Counted from the stretch's first letter, positions 1 to 7,777 are shown. The stretch: 50,431 nt of DNA from an uncultured Clostridia bacterium (GCA_934233735.1 CAKQGQ010000017.1:1-50431); one strand, 5' to 3'. Made by a program: numbers and translations. Notes: generated by a model not told the origin, from the letters alone.

Positions 1-870
1 ATTCTCTGGTTCTATACGGATGATTACAAAAAGGAAACCGGATATGAGAGCGGCTGGGGTGATGATATAAGTGGCGGTGGAACTGTCGAAGAAGTCAAAG
101 ATGTCACCACCGACACCAAGGCCGGCACAACCACCGCACCAACCGATGTCAAGGTAAGCGAAAAGACAAACGCTGACGGCACTAAGACGAAGGTTGCCGA
201 TGTCAAAGTCTCTGCTGAGAATCAGAAAGAAATTTTGAAACAGGCAACGGCAGGCAAGTCAAACGAAATCATCTTGGTTGTTCCGAGCAAGGAAGTCGGC
301 GATGCGACAAAGGCAGATGTAACGCTTGAAAAGAGCTTCATCGACTCCATCGTAAAAGACACCGACGCAAAACTGACAATCAGAACACCGTTTGGTGACA
401 AGACTTACACGCAGGAAGAGCTGAAAGCCATGTCTGACGCAGCAACCGGTTCAACGATAACCGTTGCAATTGAAAAGGCAGCAGAAGAGCTAACGGACGA
501 TGCCGCAGCAAACGTCGCAAAGGCGAAGTCCATCGTAAAAAATATGAAGCTCGTTGCCCGCTCAAGCAAGACAGCGAAGAAGAACATCAAAGCAGTCCTG
601 AAGAGCGATACGAGGGTGAAGACTTCCATCAAGGAGCTCAAAGACCTTGGCTTCACCGTGAAGTACCGCTTCTACCGCTCCACGAAGAAAGCAGCTTCCT
701 ATAAGGCAGCAGTAACAAAGAAGACTGCAGCTTACACGAACACAAGCGGTAAGAAAGGCACGAAGTACTTCTACAAAGTTCAAGTAAGAGTTTACGGTGA
801 AAACGGTAAGCTCATTGCGAAGACTGCACTCAAGCAGTGTAAGTATGCTTCAAGAACATGGAGTAAGTAG
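1..870 (+). CDS. Secreted surface protein, 3' end only (DUF4430 tail plus shared C-terminal module)
   Basis: The reading frame is open from base 1 to the TAG at 868-870, so the start lies outside the window; 289 residues are visible. The first residues (FYTDDYKKE) match the last strand of the DUF4430 domain in the protein at 7882-11799 (FHYTDDYTKEE). After it comes a Thr/Asp-rich linker, then about 260 residues nearly identical to the C-terminus of that protein. The final part (YRFYRSTKKAASYK, GTKYFYKVQVR, ending CKYASRTWSK) looks like a fibronectin-III-type fold. No LPXTG sorting motif is present, so wall attachment, if any, would rely on the basic C-terminal module. This is one of at least two paralogues; its N-terminal domains are unknown. 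Confidence 0.85.
   Translation: MLWFYTDDYKKETGYESGWGDDISGGGTVEEVKDVTTDTKAGTTTAPTDVKVSEKTNADGTKTKVADVKVSAENQKEILKQATAGKSNEIILVVPSKEVGDATKADVTLEKSFIDSIVKDTDAKLTIRTPFGDKTYTQEELKAMSDAATGSTITVAIEKAAEELTDDAAANVAKAKSIVKNMKLVARSSKTAKKNIKAVLKSDTRVKTSIKELKDLGFTVKYRFYRSTKKAASYKAAVTKKTAAYTNTSGKKGTKYFYKVQVRVYGENGKLIAKTALKQCKYASRTWSK
88..867 (+). repeat. Direct repeat copy 1: shared C-terminal coding module
   Basis: This 780-base coding stretch matches 11002-11790 closely at DNA and protein level. The main difference is a three-codon indel near base 510. It encodes the same surface-protein tail in two genes about 11 kb apart in the same orientation, so it is a possible site of gene conversion or recombination. 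Confidence 0.85.
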
Positions 871-978
871 AATGCTTGTTAAAATCGCCTGTGGCATTGC
901 CTACTGCGGTGCATTCTGAATATGCCGCCTTGGAAGAAAAAGCATTTTTGAAAAACTTGTATGTATAAACACGCAAAG

Positions 979-1016
979 ACTCATCGGAAAAACAGACCGA
1001 TGGGTTTTTGTTTTTT
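979..1016 (+). terminator. Intrinsic terminator after the first surface protein gene
   Basis: A nine-base-pair stem (979-987 with 997-1005, one G-U pair) closes a nine-base loop and is followed by a T-rich run. The stretch 871-1124 holds only this terminator and the promoter candidate at 1026-1054. Confidence 0.8.
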
Positions 1017-1025
1017 GTTGAAACA

Positions 1026-1054
1026 TTGCATTTTGAAGGGTAAGGTGCTATACT
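1026..1054 (+). promoter_or_regulatory. Candidate sigma-A promoter for the xpaC-like operon
   Basis: TTGCAT (1026-1031) is followed after 17 bases by TATACT (1049-1054). It lies just past a terminator and about 70 bases before the first gene of a six-gene run. The -35 box is weak (three of six bases); the -10 is good. Confidence 0.5.
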
Positions 1055-1124
1055 GAGCCTATACAAAATGTGGATGAGATTAAAAAAAAGAACGGAAATC
1101 CAAGAAAGATACAGGGGAGAGAAT

Positions 1125-2285
1125 ATGAACCAAAAGAAAAAATTTACAGACCAGTTTCGCAATCCAAACGGAAGCTATCATATTCCGACATGGCTGATTG
1201 TGGTGCTTTTTATTTTTGGGGGATGGCCAATCGCAGTATGTCTGTTGATTGCAAGAATTTTCGAGGATAAGGGCGAAGAAGATGCCGCCGGATCGGGCAT
1301 TCCGTACGAATCGCAAAATTCCGGACAGGGTAAGAAAGCCGGACTTAATGGGATAAATATAAAAAAGAAAATTAATACGCAGGGGCTGTGGATTATTTTA
1401 GGCGGAGTACTGACTTTTTTCAGCGCAGTGCAGCTGCCGGATTCCATTCAGTATTTGATTTGGTGCATACAGGATGGCGGCGGGATGAGCTATGCTGTAG
1501 AGGATGTGGTGCAGGACTGCCTTTGGCTGCTCTGTGGTATTGTTATGCTTTTCGTCTCGGCAGGGATGCGTACGGCAGAGAAAAAACGCAGACGCGTGGC
1601 GGCTATCGTGGGTGATGCTGACCATATTTCGATTGACGAAGTTGCGGAGGCTTTGCCGGTATCCCGCGGTAAGGCGGAAAGAATCCTGCAGCGCTGCGTA
1701 GATTTAGGAATGTTCGGCGAGAAGGCATACCTGGATATGCGCTCAGATTGTCTGGTCGTAAGAGGTGCGGCACCGATTTCAAAAAAAGCAAAGGCTGAGG
1801 CTGAGGCCGCAAAGGCTGCGGCAAAGGCGGCTGCAGATAATTTGGACGAATACGAAAGAATCCTGAAAGAACTTCGCGACTTGAATGACCTGATACCGGG
1901 CGAGGAAATGAGCGCAAAAATCAGCCGTCTGGAGGATTTGGCAGGCAAGATTTTTAAAATTGCAAAAGAACAGCCGAAGAAACTCGGAAGCATGCGAAAA
2001 TTCATGGACTATTATCTTCCGACGAGCCTCAATCTGCTTCGGCAATATGAGAAGATGGATTCACAGGGCGTGGAAGGCAAGAATATCGGAGAAGCCAAGC
2101 GCAAAATTGAAGACACTATGGATATGATGGTTACTGCTTTTGAAAAGCAGCTTGATAAAATGTTCCTTTCCGAAAGCATCGATATTTCGGCGGATATTGC
2201 AGCAATGCAGAATCTGATGCGTGCGGACGGATTGGTGGAAAACGAGTTTTTGGAGGAGATACAGAGCGTTGGAAAAAGGAATTAG
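1125..2285 (+). CDS. XpaC-like membrane protein (5-bromo-4-chloroindolyl phosphate hydrolysis family)
   Basis: The protein has 386 residues. The ATG at 1125 was chosen because AGGGGAGA precedes it at good spacing; an in-frame ATG at 1068 lacks such a site. There are three likely membrane segments: about residues 22-43, 87-104 and near 130-148. They are followed by a winged-helix-like stretch (about 165-210), an Ala/Lys-rich coiled coil, and a C-terminal helical region (YYLPTSLNLLRQYEKM) typical of the XpaC / halogen-hydrolase-named family. Despite that name the biochemical role is unsettled; relatives often sit near TelA toxic-anion-resistance genes, but none is here. The gene overlaps the decarboxylase downstream by 17 bases, which implies coupled translation. 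Family assignment is fairly sure; function is not. Confidence 0.75.
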   Translation: MNQKKKFTDQFRNPNGSYHIPTWLIVVLFIFGGWPIAVCLLIARIFEDKGEEDAAGSGIPYESQNSGQGKKAGLNGINIKKKINTQGLWIILGGVLTFFSAVQLPDSIQYLIWCIQDGGGMSYAVEDVVQDCLWLLCGIVMLFVSAGMRTAEKKRRRVAAIVGDADHISIDEVAEALPVSRGKAERILQRCVDLGMFGEKAYLDMRSDCLVVRGAAPISKKAKAEAEAAKAAAKAAADNLDEYERILKELRDLNDLIPGEEMSAKISRLEDLAGKIFKIAKEQPKKLGSMRKFMDYYLPTSLNLLRQYEKMDSQGVEGKNIGEAKRKIEDTMDMMVTAFEKQLDKMFLSESIDISADIAAMQNLMRADGLVENEFLEEIQSVGKRN

Positions 2286-3681
2286 ACAATTTTTGCTGGA
2301 ACATGCGGCACTTGAACCGATATCCTTTCACATGCCGGGGCATAAAGGCTCCCGGATTTATCGTGAAAACGGCTACGGAGATTTTTTGGATGCGATTATG
2401 GATTGTGATATCACCGAGATTCCGGAGGCGGACAATTTGTTTCAAACCGAAAGCGTCATTGCGCAGACAATGGAAAAATACAGGCAGCTTTATGATGTAA
2501 AAAAGTCTTACCTTTTGGTAAATGGAAGTTCAGGAGGATTGATTTCGGCGGTTCTGGCAACGATCAGCAGAGGCGGAAAACTCGTAATGGCAAGGAACTG
2601 CCATAAATCCATATTCAACGCATTGCCGCTCGGCGATATAACTCCGGTGTATGCCTATCCGCAGACGATAGAGGAATACGGCGTTCTTGGCGGGATATCG
2701 GCGGAGGAAATTGCGAAATGCTTGGACGAAAATCCGGAATCTGAGGCGGTTTTAGTCCCATCGCCTAATTACTATGGAATCTGCAGCGATATTAAAACGA
2801 TTGCGGAGGAAGTACATAGACGAGGAAAAATTTTGATTGTTGACCAGGCGCATGGAGCACATTTGAAGTTTTTCTCCAAGTACGGCATGGGAGATTTCCC
2901 GAAAGCAGCAGAAGAACAGGGAGCGGACATCGTGATAAACAGTATTCATAAAACGCTTGCATCATGGACGCAGAGTGCGCTTTTGAATGTCTGCACAGAC
3001 AGAACGGATCTTAATGTATTGGAAGACAAACTTCAGACGATTGAAAGTTCAAGCCCTTCCTATCCGATGATGGCAACACTCGACATCAGCGCAGACCTTT
3101 TGCTTGAAAAAGGGATGAACTTGATGTGCACATGGGCTGAAAATCTAGACTTTTTCTATGAAGAGGCTAAGAAAATTCCGGGACTTGTGATTATGGAAGA
3201 GGCAAGTCTTGACCGTACGAAGATGAATATAGATATGTCGGCATACGGCATTAACGGAAATGAACTCGAAGAACTTTTGATGGAGAAGGGGGTTTTTCTC
3301 GAGCTCGTAACAGGCAATATTATTATGTGCATGAGTGGAATCGGCAATAGACGATGCGATTATGAGCGGCTGATTGAAGGTCTGAAAGCCATTGCTGCCG
3401 AGAGGAAGCTGAGTGGAAAGCACCGGATGCAGCAGCCGGAGGCTTTGACGGAGAAACTGGAGCGGACAGAACTTCCGAAAGAGAAACTTTATGTGCCGAT
3501 TGCTGAAGCGGCCGGCAGGGTCTGTGCAACTTCGATTATTCCGTATCCGCCGGGCGTGCCGATTGCGTGTCCGGGAGAAATTTTGACGGCAGAGGTGCTC
3601 GAATATGTGAAGGCAAGAAGAGCCGCGGACGAGAAAGTTATCGGAATTACTGCGGACGGCAAAGTCGCCGTAGGGAAATAA
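2269..3681 (+). CDS. Orn/Lys/Arg decarboxylase family protein (PLP-dependent)
   Basis: 470 residues starting at TTG 2269, ten bases after GGAGGAG (2252-2258); upstream in-frame GTG 2221 has no ribosome site. The protein opens with the family signature ISFHMPGHKG. The Schiff-base lysine is K228 in NSIHKTL, and the C-terminal domain carries PYPPGVPIACPGE. Length fits the short Firmicute type of fold-type I basic amino acid decarboxylase, which removes CO2 from lysine, arginine or ornithine to give cadaverine, agmatine or putrescine. Which substrate is used cannot be read from the sequence. It is cotranscribed with the XpaC-like gene and lies 15 bases before a sigma factor gene, so its expression may be tied to the membrane-stress cassette downstream. 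Confidence 0.88.
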   Translation: MEKGIRQFLLEHAALEPISFHMPGHKGSRIYRENGYGDFLDAIMDCDITEIPEADNLFQTESVIAQTMEKYRQLYDVKKSYLLVNGSSGGLISAVLATISRGGKLVMARNCHKSIFNALPLGDITPVYAYPQTIEEYGVLGGISAEEIAKCLDENPESEAVLVPSPNYYGICSDIKTIAEEVHRRGKILIVDQAHGAHLKFFSKYGMGDFPKAAEEQGADIVINSIHKTLASWTQSALLNVCTDRTDLNVLEDKLQTIESSSPSYPMMATLDISADLLLEKGMNLMCTWAENLDFFYEEAKKIPGLVIMEEASLDRTKMNIDMSAYGINGNELEELLMEKGVFLELVTGNIIMCMSGIGNRRCDYERLIEGLKAIAAERKLSGKHRMQQPEALTEKLERTELPKEKLYVPIAEAAGRVCATSIIPYPPGVPIACPGEILTAEVLEYVKARRAADEKVIGITADGKVAVGK

Positions 3682-3696
3682 ACAGGTTGCAGCAAA

Positions 3697-4248
3697 ATGG
3701 ACGACGAAAGATTCTACAGGCAGTACATAAATGGAAGTCAAGAAGCGGCTGACAGATTGGTAGACTTGTATGCGGACGCATTGACCTTGTATATTAACGG
3801 GTTTGTCGAGGATGTTCACGAGGCGGAAGATTTGATGATAGAAGCGTTTGCACTCATCTTCGCGAAAGAACGGCCGATTAAGGGTGAGGGAAGCTTTAAA
3901 AGCTATCTTTACAAAATCGCGCGGAATCTGGCGTTTCGCCACATAAAAAAACGACGGATGCCCTTTTTAAGCGTCGAGGAGCTGCCTTTTGAGCTGAGTA
4001 CGGATGTGCTGGCGGAAACACCGTTCTATAGAAAAGAGAGAAAGCGGAATCTGTATGAGGCAATGGAGGAACTGCGGGCAGAGTACAGGGAAGCTTTGTA
4101 TCTGACTTATTTTGAAGAAATGAGCTATCGACAGGCGGCATCTGTCATGGGAAAAACAGAAGGACAGATTACGAAGCTTGTTTACCGAGGCAAGCAAAGC
4201 CTGAAGAATATATTAAGTCAAAAGGGATTTTGTTATGAGGACAAATGA
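3697..4248 (+). CDS. ECF-type RNA polymerase sigma factor
   Basis: 183 residues. Region 2 spans about residues 10-85 (HEAEDLMIEAFALIF, then GSFKSYLYKIARNLAFRHIKKRR) and region 4 about 115-175 (YREALYLTYFEEMSYRQAA, then GQITKLVYRGKQSL), with no region 3, as expected for group IV sigma factors. It would redirect RNA polymerase to a small stress regulon. The next gene overlaps its end by 14 bases and encodes a small membrane protein, the usual place for an anti-sigma factor. A PrsW-like protease follows two genes later. No promoter is visible in the 15-base gap upstream, so it is probably read from the decarboxylase operon or an internal promoter. Confidence 0.88.
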   Translation: MDDERFYRQYINGSQEAADRLVDLYADALTLYINGFVEDVHEAEDLMIEAFALIFAKERPIKGEGSFKSYLYKIARNLAFRHIKKRRMPFLSVEELPFELSTDVLAETPFYRKERKRNLYEAMEELRAEYREALYLTYFEEMSYRQAASVMGKTEGQITKLVYRGKQSLKNILSQKGFCYEDK

Positions 4249-4606
4249 AGAACGAAAAGAATTAATCCGCCTGCGGGCTGCGGAAATCAAAGCGCAGCAG
4301 GCGGTGAAAAAACAGAAGCGGACATTTCGATGTGTGGGCGGAGCGGCGGCCGTGATATGCTGCGCTCTGCTGACAGTTGTCTGCAAGGCAATGCCTGAGG
4401 TGGCTGCCCGGATGTCAGAGGGCACATTCGGTCAAATAGGCGGAACTGCGAGCATCTTCGCCGGGGGTGAAGTTGTGGGTTATGTTTTGACTGCAATTTT
4501 TGCTTTTACGCTGGGAGTGTGCCTGACGACGCTTATGCATATTATACACCGCAGAAACACACGGCTGGAGCAAGAGAGGAAGAAGGAGCCGGATTCGGAT
4601 GAATAA
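4235..4606 (+). CDS. Small two-helix membrane protein, putative anti-sigma factor
   Basis: 123 residues. A basic N-terminal helix (about 1-30) precedes membrane helix 1 (about 33-50), an external loop of about 35 residues, membrane helix 2 (about 82-105) and a charged tail ending in ERKKEPDSDE. I do not recognise a named family. The gene overlaps the sigma factor by 14 bases and the next gene by 8, so it is translationally coupled. By position and topology it could hold the sigma factor at the membrane with its N-terminal helix; no zinc anti-sigma motif is present, so this is inference. The same layout (basic helix, TM, loop, TM, charged tail) occurs in the protein at 11977-12324. Confidence 0.75.
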   Translation: MRTNEERKELIRLRAAEIKAQQAVKKQKRTFRCVGGAAAVICCALLTVVCKAMPEVAARMSEGTFGQIGGTASIFAGGEVVGYVLTAIFAFTLGVCLTTLMHIIHRRNTRLEQERKKEPDSDE

Positions 4607-5243
4607 TTTCGAAATTTGGGACAATGCTTTTCAAATATTGGCACTTTTATGTGCGATGGCTCTAAGCGGCATGACGGGGATTCACTGGCAGAGCAGGCGC
4701 GCGGTGGTTTTGGCATGCTGGTACGCAAGCTTCATGCTCGGAACGCTGTTTTACACGCTGCATATAACGATTATCGGTGATATCCCGCGCATTTTTTATG
4801 TGGCGGACATTTCGTGGCTGGCAGCGTATCTTTTTTTGCTTTTGCTTATGACTTTGCGTGCAGATGTCGAAAAAAACGGAGTGCCTTTCAATGGGCCGGC
4901 AGCAGGGTGTGCGGCGCTGACCTTTGCGGCGGCGATGTATAACGAAATTTTCGGACCGTCGAAGCTGATGTCCTGCGCTTTCGGACTGTTTGCAGCGGGA
5001 ATCGTATATCTGGCTGTTCTGAAAATTCTAGAATGCAGGAAAAGCGCAGAACCGGTGCCGAAGTTTGACATAATAGCTGTTATCGTGATTTTTTTACAGA
5101 TTTTCTTGTATTTCGTATCCGTGTATATAAGCGATTATACCCGGTTCAACTTATATTTTGCTGTGGATATTCTGCTGACGCTTCACATGGTCAGCCTTAC
5201 CTATTTCCTCAGAAAAGAGGTGAAGCAAGATGATGCATATTGA
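4599..5243 (+). CDS. Seven-helix integral membrane protein of unknown function
   Basis: 214 residues, with about seven hydrophobic segments filling nearly the whole chain. One contains ISWLAAYLFLLLLMTL and another VIFLQIFLYFVSVYI. No catalytic motif was recognised. It overlaps the upstream gene by 8 bases and the PrsW-like gene by 14, so all four genes from the sigma factor to the protease form one tightly coupled unit. A sensor or scaffold role in that unit is possible but only inferred from position. Confidence 0.75.
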   Translation: MNNFEIWDNAFQILALLCAMALSGMTGIHWQSRRAVVLACWYASFMLGTLFYTLHITIIGDIPRIFYVADISWLAAYLFLLLLMTLRADVEKNGVPFNGPAAGCAALTFAAAMYNEIFGPSKLMSCAFGLFAAGIVYLAVLKILECRKSAEPVPKFDIIAVIVIFLQIFLYFVSVYISDYTRFNLYFAVDILLTLHMVSLTYFLRKEVKQDDAY

Positions 5244-5853
5244 AAATATCTTTGTCTGCATTACGGTTCCTTTGCTGGTTTCGTTGTTTTTCATCAAAGA
5301 AAAACAGCGCTGTTACACGCTGTTCATCTGTGTGGGAATGGGTATCTGCATGGCTTCGGCATATGTAAACAGCTTCGTAATGAGCCTGTACGAGGCGGAT
5401 CCTATTTCGACCGCAATTCAAATTGCGCCGGTGTGCGAAGAGGTAATGAAGCTTTTGCCGCTGCTGTTCTATATTTTAATTTTTGAACCGAAGCCCGGGG
5501 AAATTGTCCCTGCAGCGATTGCAATTGCGGCAGGGTTTGCGACCTTCGAAAATGTTTGTTTTCTTTCCGAAAACGGTGCGGGAAACATTACACTGCTTCT
5601 TGTCAGAGGGCTGTCTGCGGGGGCGCTTCATATCCTGTGCGGAATTGCGATGGGCTACGGGATTGCATATGTCTTCAAACAGCGCTGGCTGGCGGCAGCG
5701 GGGACGCTGGGGATACTGGGCGCAAACATTGTCTTTCATGCACTTTACAACCTCATGGTCACGGCAGAAGGCATGTGGCAGAGTATCGGCTATATTTTTC
5801 CGTCAATATTGATTTTATTTTGCGCACAATACAAATACAGCAGGCGCGGGTGA
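5230..5853 (+). CDS. prsW: PrsW-like intramembrane metalloprotease
   Basis: 207 residues and mostly hydrophobic. It carries the glutamate pair and lysine of the PrsW/CPBP group in CEEVMK (E70, E71, K74), a second-motif glutamate in ATFENV (E107), and histidines H134 (GALHILCG) and H170 (IVFHALYN), in the order seen in this family. In Bacillus subtilis PrsW makes the first cut in the anti-sigma factor RsiW, and a homologue acts on RsiT in Clostridioides difficile. Here the gene is the last of a unit that begins with a sigma factor, so the two-helix protein at 4235-4606 is the obvious candidate substrate. GAGGTG precedes the paired ATG codons at 5230 and 5233; either could be the start. Confidence 0.85.
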   Translation: MMHIENIFVCITVPLLVSLFFIKEKQRCYTLFICVGMGICMASAYVNSFVMSLYEADPISTAIQIAPVCEEVMKLLPLLFYILIFEPKPGEIVPAAIAIAAGFATFENVCFLSENGAGNITLLLVRGLSAGALHILCGIAMGYGIAYVFKQRWLAAAGTLGILGANIVFHALYNLMVTAEGMWQSIGYIFPSILILFCAQYKYSRRG

Positions 5854-5918
5854 ACGTAATGCCGACTTAACTAAATGGCATTGCAGATGACCGTTCCTGC
5901 TGCATATAAAAGCAATTG

Positions 5919-6445
5919 TTATAATTTCTCGACCTCTTCACAGGACAATCCCGTGTTTTCGGCAATAACCTCAATTGGAATTCCTGCCTGCTTAAGGTTT
6001 TTCGCGATTTCGCGCTTTTCCTGTGCGGCACCCGCTGCTTCGCTCTCGTCGTACCCATAGTGCCAACGGATGTTCATTTCTTCTTCTATTGTCATAATCT
6101 CAGTCACCTCCGTATCGCGGTTGACTTCCTCGACCTTTTCGTGGATGCGCTTAACGAAATCATCATTTTCGTCGACTTCCTCGCGCTCCACATAAGTAAA
6201 GAAAGTTTCCAGTTCTTTCGGAATTTTGCCCTTCGGACAATTGATTGCTAAGATTATTGTATAGGTTTCGTCGTTTAATTGCAACTGTAAATTATCTAAT
6301 CAGGTGTGATTTTGATGTCGTTTGGGAAAGTGATGGATTTGACTTTCTTTCCCGGAAAGAGACGCTGAATGAATTCCGCGCAAATCTCCTCGTCCTGCAT
6401 GACGAGTGCAAACATCAGCTTGTTGCTGAACTTGTATTTAGCCAT
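5919..6445 (-). pseudogene. Rpn/PD-(D/E)XK transposase remnant with internal deletion
   Basis: The N-terminal piece starts at 6445 (MAKYKFSNKLMFALVMQDEE) after a GGAG site and stops at about 6296. The C-terminal piece (6284-5919) resumes in another frame and has the typical family ending: a helical stretch, an Ala/Glu-rich region (DESEAAGAAQEKREIAKNLK) and the small-helix end AGIPIEVIAENTGLS. Intact family members (PF12784, recombination-promoting nuclease-like) are about 280-300 residues, so roughly 100-150 residues holding the nuclease core are missing. The element is dead and separates the prsW unit from the leader region downstream. Confidence 0.75.
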
Positions 6446-6642
6446 ATTTTTTCTCCATTTCCGAGCTTGCGCGCGTGCTCTGATCCATACAGAATCTGCA
6501 AGACAATAATAGCATAATATGGAAATAAATACAATACATATATTGGTATTTGCATCTGAGAAATTTCCGACAAAATTCGACATATGAAAGCCGAGAGGCT
6601 CTCACCCTAAAAATCCTCCTACAATTTCTAAAAAATTCCCTC

Positions 6643-6671
6643 TTTACAAGTATAACGGCTTCATGTAGAAT
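6643..6671 (+). promoter_or_regulatory. Candidate promoter of the long leader RNA
   Basis: TTTACA (6643-6648), a 17-base spacer and TAGAAT (6666-6671) form a good sigma-A-like promoter. Transcription would start near 6678 and run into the CAAC repeat and the structured region up to the terminator at 7431-7459. No start codon with a usable reading frame follows closely. Confidence 0.5.
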
Positions 6672-6749
6672 AAGGGTAGATTTTGGAAAGGAAATGCACG
6701 CGGTTATGGGAAACGGTTACAAAAATATAAATAATTGGCATGCTTCTTG

Positions 6750-6797
6750 CAACCAACCAACCAACCAACCAACCAACCAACCAACCAACCAACCAAC
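6750..6797 (+). repeat. Tetranucleotide tandem repeat (CAAC)12
   Basis: Twelve perfect, uninterrupted copies of CAAC. It lies in a gene-free stretch, about 70 bases downstream of the predicted start site of the leader RNA, and is the only long microsatellite in the window. Perfect tetranucleotide tracts are prone to slipped-strand changes in length. Confidence 0.97.
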
Positions 6798-6890
6798 GGG
6801 CTGTATAGCTGCGTAGTTTTCGCGTGCAACGAAACTAAATATATAGAGAACACGAGACTTCTTTTGTCTGCGAGATAGCAGGGCAGGAGA

Positions 6891-7300
6891 GGTCTTTTTG
6901 TATGCTTAAATATAGAATGAGTGCAAGGCGTCTGTCAAAGAGAGGCCTTGCAGACAACTGAATAGCATGGCTTTTGTGGCAAATGCGCGACCCGAACAGG
7001 CGAAGGCAGGCAGGACTTACCGTCAAGCCGCCGAAAACCTCTCGGACACGCATTCTTGTTCGCTGAACAAGGGAATCGGGTGAGAATCCCGGACATGTGG
7101 AAGCTGCTCTTCTCGTAAGAGAAAGCCTCCTTAGTAGCTGTGTTTCTAAAGTGTTGTCTTCCGTGCAGAGACATCTGCGCGCGGTGAAAACCGGTCATTG
7201 GAGGGACTGTAATAGCCCCGAGAGAAGGCTGAAGCAATGCGTTTGTGCGAGGAAAATCCTCTGCGCATGAATGGATAAGTCAGAAGACCTACAAACCCCG
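6891..7300 (+). ncRNA. Cobalamin-riboswitch-like structured leader (expanded or degenerate tandem)
   Basis: Several blocks resemble conserved parts of the cobalamin riboswitch, in the right order. They are GGGAATCGGGTGAGAATCCC at 7071-7090; GGTGAAAACC at 7183-7192; GGGACTGTAATAG at 7203-7215, close to the usual CCCGCAACTGTAATAG; GAAGCAATGCG at 7231-7241, compare GCCACTG; and AAGTCAGAAGACCTAC at 7277-7292, compare GAAGTCAGAAGACCTGCC. TTTGTA (6897-6902) could close the structure with TACAAA (7290-7295). The whole is about 400 bases, roughly twice the normal aptamer, so it is either expanded by insertions or two partial aptamers in tandem. Extra hairpins lie between the blocks. A U-run terminator follows at 7431. 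The gene downstream encodes a DUF4430 surface protein, which fits B12 control. Confidence 0.5.
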
Positions 7301-7430
7301 AAACGAAGAACCGATAGTGGTAGTGGCGTTTTTCTATCCGCAGACCTTTCGATTCCGCTTCGGAGCCAAAGAAGAGGTGAGTTTGCGTCTGGCAGGCGCA
7401 GATAAACCCAAACAACACAAGACACAAAGG

Positions 7431-7459
7431 CGATGGTTATGACAATCATCGTTTTTTTT
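7431..7459 (+). terminator. Strong intrinsic terminator closing the leader region
   Basis: CGATGGTT (7431-7438) pairs with AATCATCG (7444-7451), including one G-U pair, around a five-base loop. It is followed directly by eight T residues. It may end the leader RNA or serve as the switch of the riboswitch-like element upstream. Confidence 0.8.
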
Positions 7460-7482
7460 AATGCCAGCACATGCAGGAAAAT

Positions 7483-7777
7483 TTGGACTTTCTGTGGGTT
7501 CTCCGGAAAAGTCCAACCGGTGAGAGACGAAGCGTGTCGAATCATGTCGAAAGTTTTGCTTTTGGCACATCGCAAAAAAGAAAAGTTGGACTTTTGACGA
7601 TATGCCTGAAAAAGTCCAAGAAACAAGGTGATTTTGACATGTATTTGTTGGACGATTTGAGAGAATGCTGTAAAATTCCAACAAATTCCAAAATATGTAT
7701 GAAAAACAGCTCTCAAAGGTAGCAAAATCGAACGAAATGTTGTAGAAAAACAGTAAAGTGCCAAAAAAGTCCAACAA
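7483..7777. repeat. Six TTGGAC/GTCCAA sites forming serial inverted repeats
   Basis: TTGGAC occurs at 7483, 7586 and 7648, and its complement GTCCAA at 7511, 7614 and 7769. Sites 1-2 form a hairpin with arms TTGGACTTT/AAAGTCCAA around about 19 bases, and sites 3-4 form one with TTGGACTTTT/AAAAGTCCAA around 12-13 bases. Sites 5-6 share the longer arms TTGTTGGAC/GTCCAACAA but lie 115 bases apart. They fill the region just before the 7882 gene and look like repeated operators or RNA hairpins. Confidence 0.85.
7648..7676 (+). promoter_or_regulatory. Candidate promoter of the 7882 surface protein gene
   Basis: TTGGAC (7648-7653), a 17-base spacer and TAAAAT (7671-7676). The -35 box is itself one of the TTGGAC repeat copies, so a protein bound to those repeats would compete with RNA polymerase. 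Its transcript would lack the riboswitch-like leader. Confidence 0.5.

Noticed and set aside
1068..1124. Upstream ATG at 1068 for the XpaC-like gene
   Set aside because: No ribosome site ahead of it and it falls close to the predicted transcript start; the ATG at 1125 has a good site.
3145..3942. 265-codon open frame on the minus strand
   Set aside because: Antisense to the decarboxylase and sigma factor genes, with no family features.
6750..6797. CRISPR-like array
   Set aside because: The units are four bases long with no spacers. No array of 24-40 base repeats and no cas gene was seen in the window.
6550..6816. Plus-strand open frame encoding repeated Asn-Gln-Pro-Thr
   Set aside because: The peptide repeat is only the CAAC microsatellite translated; no ribosome site and no conserved part elsewhere.
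6880..7310. Group I or group II intron, RNase P RNA or tmRNA
   Set aside because: I looked for the domain V hairpin, the intron boundary sequences and the conserved RNase P and tmRNA cores and did not find them; the cobalamin-type blocks fit better.
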